Below, piece after piece: positions 55,928 to 64,000 of a DNA stretch of 64,000 nucleotides; positions within the stretch are counted from its first letter, which is position 1; each line of letters starts with the position of its first letter. Below the pieces are notes generated by a model. The model was not told the origin of the DNA, did not search any database, and worked only from the letters and a program-made list of their open reading frames with translations. Made by a program: the position numbers and the translations under genes. The stretch comes from Haematobia irritans (lineage: Eukaryota > Arthropoda > Insecta > Diptera > Muscidae), in contig NC_134401.1 in assembly GCF_050003625.1 (NCBI RefSeq), forward strand, positions 71,956,442 to 72,020,441. The letters are read 5' to 3'.

Positions 55928-57518
55928 TTCAAATTATACACACGGCAGTGATTTATGTACAAAACGCAGGTTTTAATAAATACAAACGGATCGAAACCCA
56001 AAAGGGTGATACAATGTTATATATAGTTCGAGCAGTCAATCAGGAGACCTTTCGAAACAACAACAAAGCCACTCGAATGTCTTTTTGCACCAAAAATGAA
56101 ATGAAATAATATAATTGAACCCGCAAATGATTGTCCTTCTACGTAAAATATATTTCAACCACTTTAAATAAAAACAGCTGTTGCGAATAACATTACAAAT
56201 ATATTACGTAGAAACGCATGGAATTGAAATTTCAAGATCAAGGCCAGAATATTTAGAAAAGCATGAGGAATCAAAACAAACCAAAAAATAATTTCAAGTT
56301 CAAGGCCAGAGTGCTTTGGTTTCGTAGTATACGAATGATCAAAACAAACCAAAAAAATTTTCAAGTTCAAGGCCAGAGTGCTCTTGGAAAGTGATAATCA
56401 AAACAAATCCAATGTTTAATAAGAATACCAACTTACCAATCAAAGAAATATGGAAAGAGCATGACAAAAAAACGAGTGATTGAGTGATTTACATGCAGAT
56501 TACAATGTCTCCACAAGCACCAACAATATCTCTGTGCTCACTATGGAGAAAAATCAGGAGAGCGATTCTACAGCTGTGGGCTGTAACCGAAAGCGAGAAC
56601 GAATGAGCGCTAAATCAATTGAATTGTATAGTGGACTGTAGCAAAGAGAGTGGAGAAGAAATAAATCGTATTCACTTACGCAGTACTTCTAGCAGCTGCG
56701 ACCATGAACAAAAACCAGTATGGTGTTAGAAACACATGTATATTATCGACGCATAGGCTCATGGGGTGGAGAATGGTAACAATTAACATTAGGAGCACTG
56801 TTTTACCGAATGCATTAAAATATGTAGAATCTGTGGCTATTTACTTATGAATATTCATTAGGTTTTCTCCGGATAATTTCGCAGAAGACTTACCCGTGAT
56901 AATTAAGTGATATACGGCTTGAGTGCAAAACTCTCGTACATCAGTTTTACAGTGTCAGATTCGATTAATGATTTGCACCATTTTAAAATGAATATTTCGT
57001 TTTCTGGCTCTTTTCCTTAGAAATATGTGCACATGTTATGCTATAGCTGTTAATATTTAACCTGAACTGGTACAAGCAAAAACTGGCACTACACACGGTT
57101 ATTCGTGGAAAAGCATATTCGACATAATTTGCTTTAACTTTTGTTTTGATATGTAAGAGTGGGAGTCGGGACGAGAGTAGTGATGAGCTGTACCGATGTC
57201 CGCAAGGCAAGTGGACTGTATGTATGGAGCAGGTCACTTGGGTAAACTTCAGGGACGAAAGGGGGCTTCAATGACAAAAGAAGAATTCAGATTGAAGCGC
57301 TGAGCCAGACATAATATCTCTCGGAAAGAGATATCATGGATAAGAGGTAGAGAAATAAAAGAGGGAGTGTTAAGATTTTGAATCCAAAAGTATTTGGGTA
57401 ATGTGTGCTCACCGTTGTAATGAAGATATGCAAGTGATTGTTTTATTCTTCATTTACTTGCCATGAAATATTTTAACCATAAATGAACAATTCACAATGA
57501 TGTACAGTGGTCTTATAT
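55928..57518. other. BEL-2 leader and unresolved DNA
   Basis: Upstream of BEL-2 gag I expect leader and 5' LTR (minus strand), and tttgggtttcgatccg near 56000 is a weak primer-site candidate. The LTR cannot be bounded because no 3' partner is seen. No coding region is recognised up to 57518. Confidence 0.4.
56226..56410. repeat. Three imperfect tandem repeats of about 62 bp
   Basis: tttcaag(a/t)tcaaggccaga recurs at about 56226, 56297 and 56358. Each is followed by a variable segment and a shared atcaaaacaaa block. They lie in the probable BEL-2 5' region. Confidence 0.8.
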
Positions 57519-57646
57519 CATAGACCAAGGAAGGTATAGACATCTCATGTGAATTCACAATGGTTTTGTTTATTTAGAGTGCGCAGTCATTCCACTCAAT
57601 TGCGCAGTCAAGTGACTCAATTACTTTTTGGAAAAAGAGAATAACC
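57519..57646. mobile_element. Half copy of the catagacc TIR element
   Basis: Matches 63071-63198 almost exactly, from catagaccaaggaagg to gagaataacc, but the other half and terminus are missing. It truncates the BEL-5 3' frame, supplying its last codons. Confidence 0.88.
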
Positions 57647-58026
57647 GTAAAATTTGTTGATTTTGGTTTGATTGCAATGTGGCTGATTCTGAGTTGTTGA
57701 TGTCTTGCCGATTCTTGATGGGTTGCTTGCGTTTTTGCATATTTCGGTTACGTTGCCGATTACTGGATTCATTCAAATTTCGTTGGTTGCTTCCATCCTG
57801 AAGGTAGCTGGCGTGAAGTAGTGTGTGGTGCGGTCTTCCGCATTTTCGGCACATGTTTGCAGATCTGCAGTCCCGGAATCTGTGGCTTCGTGCCAGACAG
57901 TTTATGCAATAGTGTACAAGATTTTTCCTTTCTTTTGGCGTCATCTACAAGAATTTTGGACACACTTTTAATGAATGGAAATTTTTGCAGAGCTTGCATC
58001 TATATATGCCTGGCGTTGCTGAGGCT
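57621..58026 (-). pseudogene. BEL-5 extra 3' ORF: zinc-knuckle protein
   Basis: Begins after a strong splice-acceptor-like tract (tgttttcttttccag, AG at 58028-58027), about 90 bp after the BEL-5 pol stop (58119). It has CKLCKNFHSLKVC (CX2CX3HX4C), an in-frame stop at 57947-57945 where BEL-1 has a Ser codon, then CINCLARSHRFRDC (CX2CX4HX4C) and CRKCGRPHHTLLH. A polar Asn/Gln/Arg-rich tail runs into the MITE fragment at 57646 and stops. Any protease-like part is lost. BEL-5 has its own gag knuckles near 61.1 kb. Third example of this layout in the window. Confidence 0.78.
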
Positions 58027-58118
58027 CTGGAAAAGAAAACAATTGAATTATGGGAAACGACTTCTAGAATATTGATTAAATTGAGCTACGTGTCTCATAG
58101 AGTCATGCGAATCATTAC

Positions 58119-60709
58119 TTAAGATACTGAATTTTCGTCAGGCGAGTCTGAGAATGGAAGATAACATAGTTTCGCGATGGGTCTCTTAATGGTGCCGGTG
58201 ACAATCCTAATATCTGCCTCACGAACGTTATTGTCTGATTCCTACTATGTCTTCTCGATTCGGCCCAACCTCCGAATTTAATACACCTTCAATACGAGTT
58301 AATATAGTAGAAAATTGCTCGAAGGTGAACTTATGGGATCCAGCAAGTTTCTTAAAATGAAATTTGAAACTTTTTACGGCGTCTTCCCATAGGCCGCCCA
58401 TGTGAGGAGCGTGAGGAGGTATAAATTTCCACTGAAACCCGTGGACAGAGTAGCGTTCCGCAATATCATTTGAATATGAAATTGAGTAAATTCTCTCAAA
58501 AGGGTTCTATTTGCCCCCAAAAAGTTTCTACCATTGTCAGATACCACCCTTTGGGGGAGCCCCCGCCTACCAACAAACCGGGCAAATGTGACTTCGAACG
58601 CCGCGGAAGATAAGTCAGAGCAGGCCTCTAGGTGTACGGCTTTCGTAGCAAAGCCATGGGTGAGTTCCGAAGAGCCAAAATTTGAGGTCGAAAGGACCTG
58701 CAAAATCTACGCCTGTTATTTGAAATGGTGGGGAGTATGTACAACGCTCCGGGGGCAAGGGAGCCATTATTTGCGAGCTCGGTTTATGTCTGTATAGAAT
58801 GCAAACTTTACACTTGTGAATTATACTTTTAACTCTGGGTTTCAGTCTCGCTATATAAAACTCAATTTGAGTGAATCTGCACATCTGCGAGCATTCTGCG
58901 TGAGCTAAAAAGAGGTGCAAGTGTGAGAGATACAAACTACATAACCTAGAGTTACCTGGAAGTATAATTGGATATCGTTCCCTGTAGGGAAGTGACGAAT
59001 CAGACAACCTTCCATTTACTCGCAGGACATATTTTGAAAATCCAACGTGGATAAATTGCCCTTACCAGAAATGGGTTTAGAGTTCATGAGTGCATAGTAC
59101 TCTTCTGGGAAAAATTTCTTTTGGGAGAGCACTATTAACCGAATTTTAACAAATTGCAACTCGTCTAGTGTTAAATTTACTGAAGTTGATCTAGAATTAC
59201 TTCTGAAATTTGGATGAGTCGCATGATAAAACCTGAAGACATACGAAAGAACTCTTAGGGCTCTTGCATATGAAGAGAATCGTAATAAGATATCATCTTC
59301 TTTAGCCGAAGCATGAAGAGTCCTAAGTCTCTGCGGTTCTGGGGGAACAATTAAGGGGTTTTTCTTGGGACATTTAGAATCAGCAGTAGTTAACCATTTA
59401 GGTCCATTCCACCAAAGGGAGTTGGATTTAAGGTCTTGAAGCGAACAGCCGCGAGTTCCCAGATCCGCAGGATTGTCGCTGGTGGGCACATATCGCCACT
59501 TTCCATTTGTGATCAAGTCGTGGATCTGAGATGTTCGGTTCGCCACGTAAGTTTCCCACGATAACGGTGGTTTAGAGAGCCATCCTAGCACAATGAATGC
59601 GTCTGTCCAAAGAGTACCCAATTAATTGTAAGCTTGGCTAATAGCAAAGCGCCATTAAGTTCCAATTTGGGTAATGTTACAGGTTTTATGGGAGCAACCT
59701 TACTTTTAGTTGCAGAACACCTGAGAATTAGTTTGTACACGAATATAGACGCATGCACAGTAAGCAGATTTTGAGGCATCACAAAATCCATGAATATCGA
59801 TTTTATCTGCCTGTGTGTAATGTATCCATCGTGGTATGACAATGTTATCAATCTTAGCCAAATCAGAGTGTAAGACATTCCAGGTGGATTGTGATTCTGG
59901 GCTTATAGGCTCATTCCAGTCTGTTCCCTCTAGCCAAAGTCGCTGCATAAGTATTTTGGAGCGGATTAGAATCGGGGTTATCCATCTCGCAGGGTCAAAA
60001 AATTTGGCCACATTAGAAAGTATTTTGCGCTTTGTTGGGTTCAAGTCTAATTGTATGGGATCAGACGAATATGAAAACTGGTCCTGAAGAGCATTCCACT
60101 TTATTCCAAGTGTTTTAGTGGAACTTTTCACGGAGAGGCTCAACAAATCAGAATCATATAAATCATCTTTGGGAAGATGAGTAAGTAAATCTGGTTTGTT
60201 TGCGGTAAATTTTTTTAGCGGAAACCCAGCCGAATTCCTGGTTTAAAAGGGAGTCGAACTACGTATCGACCATCTGTGTCCCGAGAAGTAGTTGCATCAT
60301 AATAATCGTTGCAATATTTATCTTCAGCTAAGCATAGTGGGATTTCGGGAATTTCCTCAATTTCCCAAAATTTTCGAAGTATTTCACTAATTTTTCCGTC
60401 CTCAGATGTAACGACATTTGTCGTAAATGTACTAACTTTTTCCGCTACCATTGGACCGCTGAGAACCCATCCAAAAATTGTATTGTACGCGGAAGCCTGT
60501 CCACAAATATTTTTCTTTATCCCCTCAATATTTATAAATCTTTCCGAATCGTTGCCGAGTATCAAGTCAACATTGGAAGATTTATTGAAGTTGGGATCCG
60601 CGAGTTCGAGCTCTCTGAGTTCTTGAGAGTATATAACATCAAAAGAGACAGATGGTAATTTTAGGGAGTTTACGGAGGACAATAGCAGAAATAACAAATC
60701 GAAAATCAT
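58119..60709 (-). pseudogene. BEL-5 pol with RT catalytic core deleted
   Basis: Protease tail and RT N-part (60709-60215: LADPNFNKSSNVDLILGND, TIFGWVLSGP, RYVVRLPFKPG). Directly afterwards the sequence reads NSAGFPLKKFTANKPDL, a segment that normally follows the YVDD box, so roughly 250 residues of RT palm are deleted near 60225. Then connection/RNase H (60146-59585: KTLGIKWNALQDQ, IDIHGFCDASKSAYCA, VTLPKLELNGALLLA), 59621-59016 (WTDAFIVLGWLSKP, ANRTSQIHDL), integrase (59007-58374: CKVCILYRHK, VVSDNGRNFLGAN). Another deletion removes the integrase C-terminus near 58250 before the pol end TIKRPIAKL. Confidence 0.9.
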
Positions 60710-62244
60710 GCTTTTGGGAATATAGGGTTAATTCGCACTCCTTATCAGCTTTTTGAATTGTCTCACCAACTCCACTGATTTCAAAGGGAGAGTTGCGATA
60801 GGGAACATTCAACCACTTTCGAATTCTTTCCGAAAGGAATGTTCTTTGACACCCCCGGTCAATTAGTGCCCGAATCGTAAATAGTTCACCCTGATAATCA
60901 AGCTGCACTAAAGCTGTGCGAAGTAAAATGGTTTCACTGTTCAATGAGAAATTGGCTTGAATTTGTGCGCACTCCTGCTGCGACGTAGAAGGACTCTCAG
61001 TGCTGGGGCTCATATTATCCTGAATACTAGCCGCGTTATTCACCCCAGTAGAAACAGAGGATCTTTGCCTCTGGTTTTCAATCGTCGACTGGGTTCGATC
61101 TAAATGCAATAAAGTGTGATGATGCTTCTTGCAAGTTAAGCAAGTGTATTTGCTCTTACATTTGGATTTCGTGTGCGAGTCAGAAAGACAGTTGTTGCAC
61201 ATTTTGTTTTAAAAAACAAAATCAATTCTCACCTGAGGTGAGAATTTTCGAAATTCGGGGCAAACGCGTACATTCTGTTTTTTATTGCACAACTGGCACG
61301 CCGAATCTAGCTTTTCCTGTGATGTGTATGACTGTATAGTATTCGTATTCGTGGGAACATTACGTGTGGGAAGGTTGTTACGTTCTCTTGCAGACTTGAA
61401 ACTTGTTATTCGTTCTACAACTTAAAATCTATTTATGAGGAATTTGTCCATTTGAGACCAGCTGGGAAGATCGCGATGTGATCTTAACGACTGTTCCCAT
61501 TGGGATATCGTTTCCTCCGGGAGCTTGGTTGATACCAAAAATATCAAAATGGGATCCCAGTCATCCACAATTATTCCCAAGCTTTTCAGTGTGCAGAGAC
61601 AGTCATTAACAGTGGAGTGAATCTTTTGAAGCGATTCACTATCCTCTGTCTTCGCTGCTGGAATATTAAACAAGATCTTTAACTGGTTATCCACTGTGGT
61701 ATCACAATGGACTGAATAGTCTAAGTGAGCCTGATGCATCGGGCTGCCACAACACCTCAGTGTCGCACGGGGGAACTTTTATACACATACTCGAGTTATC
61801 AGTGAATTGATTGCCATTTTCATGTGGGTCTCGTGGAGCCGTGCGACGTCTGAACGTAACGTTCTGAGTATTAGGGACTCCCGAGATTCTTAATATATCG
61901 ATAATCCTTGATCTTGTTCCATAATAGGCCTCTGCGCAGTTATCAAAGTTAACTCTTGTATTTTCCTTGGACTGCTGGGCATTGACAAGATCTGGAGATA
62001 ATAAGAGATCCTCATAGATAATTTGGAGCTTATTCCATCTCCGATCCAGGTCCTCAAGCCTAACTTCAAGGGAAGAGTCTGTTTGATGTTGTATATCAAT
62101 GGTATCGAATGTAGAGCAAAATCCGATTAAATGATTATACGCAAACAAAAATCTTTCATATGTAGGGGAAGGTTTAGTTCCAGAAACGCTAGATGATTCT
62201 TCCGACATATGGGAAGTAGATTCTTTGCTTGGAAGAGGATCCAT
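60639..62244 (-). pseudogene. BEL-5 gag and protease start
   Basis: The N-terminus starts MDPLPSKESTSHM at 62244 and runs 180 codons. At 61750-61695 a piece of LINE 3' UTR replaces part of the middle of Gag. Reading resumes with NQLKILFNIPAAK. Past a degraded stretch (61203-61421), 61202-60639 carries CNNCLSDSHTKSKC, CLTCKKHHHTLLH and a protease box reading LIDRGCQRTFLSERI, where DSG has become DRG. Confidence 0.88.
61695..61750 (+). mobile_element. 56-bp piece of LINE 3' UTR inside BEL-5 gag
   Basis: tgtggtatcacaatggactg through cgggctgccac matches the 3' UTR of the Loa-type LINEs (for example near 9593-9651), with a few differences in the middle. It lacks the aacct tail. Gag codons expected here are absent, so insertion came with a target deletion. 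Confidence 0.85.
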
Positions 62245-63063
62245 TTCGCAAAGCTATTCAGATCGGTGTAATAAAAGTTAATGTGATTGAAAGTTCAATT
62301 TATTATTTGGTTCTCCACGAAATAGCGAGTTCCGCCCTCTTTGAGAATAAACTCTAATAATCTGAGCAGATATCATAAAAGCTAATAGAACATTTAAGCT
62401 TGTGTTCGTAGAGAATTTATCGTTTCGGTCCCTCGAAAATCACTTAGTTATTGTCAGTTATTCCAGGCGTATATGATATGCGTATCTTAATCCCGTATCA
62501 CAACATTACGTGCCATACAAGGGTTAATTATACACAGAAAATTATAACAGCTTTTATTTCCAATTAAATCTGTTATTAAATGTTCCTCATATATTCAATA
62601 CACAGTGTAATTGCATTTACACTTTCAAAGAACGGTTGTATGTTTAATTATGGATATTAATAAATTTAATTATGGAACCAAGATAGGTTGGTGTATTTTG
62701 CAATTTTCACATTAATAATGTTAGAAAATACCACGCACAAATTACAAACGCAGTAATTGGGCATACGAGTTCGATTACTAATTCAAAATCAAAAACTGAG
62801 TAATTGGATTCACAAATTTCAGCTACCGATGATAATTAAACCGAAATTCAATTCTCCTTGTGTAGCTCGACTATACGAACTGCAAAAAAAACCAGTATCC
62901 CGAATGGTTAGTTGGTTACTTATAACCCGTGTGGGAATAGCAAACATAGAAAAAGACTTCGAATAAATGAGATCAGTATAGAGAATAGGTTAATTGTAAA
63001 CCTCAAATTTTGAAAAGTCCGTAAATGAAACAAATCCTCTGAGTAATAAAAATATAATGCAAA
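62245..63063. other. BEL-5 upstream region
   Basis: Should hold leader and 5' LTR of BEL-5 on the minus strand. A candidate LTR start is tgttgtgatacggg (reading down from 62505) and a candidate primer site is tggagaacc near 62318. No 3' LTR copy is present to confirm either. Confidence 0.35.
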
Positions 63064-63070
63064 ATTGAGG

Positions 63071-63421
63071 CATAGACCAAGGAAGGTATAGACATCTCAT
63101 GTGAATTCACAATGGTTTTGTTTATTTAGAGTGCGCAGTCATTCCACACAATTGCGCAGTCAAGTGACTCAATTACTTTTTGGAAAAAGAGAATAACCCT
63201 ACAAATCAGTCAATTTACATTACAAAAAAGGTGTGGATGGGTAGAACTTTATAAGCTTTTACAATATTTGGTGTTTCAACAAGAGAACAAGGGAAAGAAG
63301 ACAAATTAAAGCCAAATTAAAAAATGACTCAATTGCAGACGAAAAAGAGCCCTCTACGGTGTGCAGACAAACTACAGCGCTGTGAATTCAATTGAGATGT
63401 CTTATATTTAATTGGTCTATG
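63071..63421. mobile_element. 351-bp TIR element with a 7-bp target duplication
   Basis: Inverted termini catagaccaa / ttggtctatg, with a second matched block (agacatctca / gagatgtct). An exact 7-bp repeat, attgagg, lies at 63064-63070 and 63422-63428. No coding capacity. Termini starting CA and a 7-bp duplication could suit a P-superfamily MITE; that assignment is tentative. Confidence 0.9.
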
Positions 63422-63428
63422 ATTGAGG

Positions 63429-64000
63429 TATTGATCATGTGGGATCACAAAACTGTAGGTTGGTTGTAAACCTTCTCGAAATGTAGGCAAGTGCTACATT
63501 TGGATTGATTGTAAATACAAATTTGTAAATTATGAAGGCTACAGATCATTCGGGATCATATAGCGATAGGTTGATTGTAAACCATTCAAAAATGTAGGAC
63601 AAAAGTAAATTAGTTTCGTGGACATTTCCATTTAGAGATTATGATAAAATAAAAATCGCAGTTGACGCTAGAGATTCATATCAAACGAACCAACTGCATT
63701 TACGACCGTTATAAATTTCAGATTATATAATTTATAAACCACAGTGTTTCACTTTTTTAACAATTTCTTCCCAACTTTAATATAAACCCGTAAAACCCAT
63801 CAATTTTAAATTTGTAAGTAACATAGAGTGTAAAATAATTTTTAAGTTGTTGTTAGTGTATTAGGTTGGAAGGTTGATAAATTGATTTAAATTAACTATT
63901 ACATTTAAGCAGTTTTTTAATTGTCTGTTTGACAATGTATCGCGCGATTCAAGATCAAATATTATATTCCTTTTCCCTTTGGTATAAACCGGCAAACACT
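63429..64000. other. Non-coding AT-rich end of window
   Basis: A motif like atcat-gggatca...gtaggttg-ttgtaaacc recurs two or three times between 63430 and 63600, suggesting weak tandem or dispersed repeats. No gene recognised. Confidence 0.4.

Overview
The window looks like repeat-rich chromosomal DNA of a higher fly, most likely a calyptrate (muscoid) fly. I base this on three things: the first coding exon of the EAG-like potassium channel gene Elk (11921-11996), a 5' fragment of a tRNA-derived SINE (about 21061), and a dispersed repeat (about 21730-22200) that I know from house-fly and blow-fly relatives. No bacterial-type genes, operons or CRISPR arrays are present. Apart from the Elk exon, almost every recognisable reading frame belongs to a transposable element, and most are broken. 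If Elk is intact, much of the window downstream of 12 kb may be its first coding intron (inference).

Layout. 0-0.9 kb: no clear gene. 0.92-1.72 kb: a foldback DNA element with long terminal inverted repeats. 1.97-10.97 kb: the end of a BEL/Pao LTR element, then a large palindrome (2692-10889) in which BEL integrase, TA microsatellite and a dead LINE are mirrored around a TA tract, with a third partial LINE copy and a 100-N assembly gap. 11-12.7 kb: Elk exon and a Tc1-like fragment. 12.7-19.85 kb: a complete but decayed BEL/Pao element (BEL-4) with LTRs and a 5-bp target duplication. 20.1-36.2 kb: a patchwork of BEL fragments, a mariner, nested hAT-like elements, two IS630-Tc1-mariner deletion derivatives, a CR1/Jockey-group LINE, a degenerate Loa-type LINE and a piggyBac-like element. 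36.3-41 kb: a nearly full-length Loa-type LINE on the minus strand. 41.2-55.9 kb: a minus-strand BEL element (BEL-2) split inside its integrase gene by a young env-bearing BEL element (BEL-3, 42937-51648; 513-bp LTRs, target duplication cctag). 57.5-62.5 kb: another minus-strand BEL element (BEL-5). 63.07-63.42 kb: a small TIR element with a 7-bp target duplication.

Most interesting observation. Three separate BEL/Pao elements (BEL-1, BEL-2, BEL-5) each carry, 50-180 bp after the pol stop and in the slot where BEL-3 has env, an extra reading frame with a Gag-like array of CCHC zinc knuckles. In BEL-1 and BEL-2 this is followed by a second DSG aspartic-protease-like domain. BEL-2 and BEL-5 also keep their ordinary gag zinc knuckles and protease, so these are second copies. 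Splice-acceptor-like tracts lie just upstream in BEL-2 and BEL-5. This could be a third gene expressed from a spliced RNA, as env is. I do not know of a published description.
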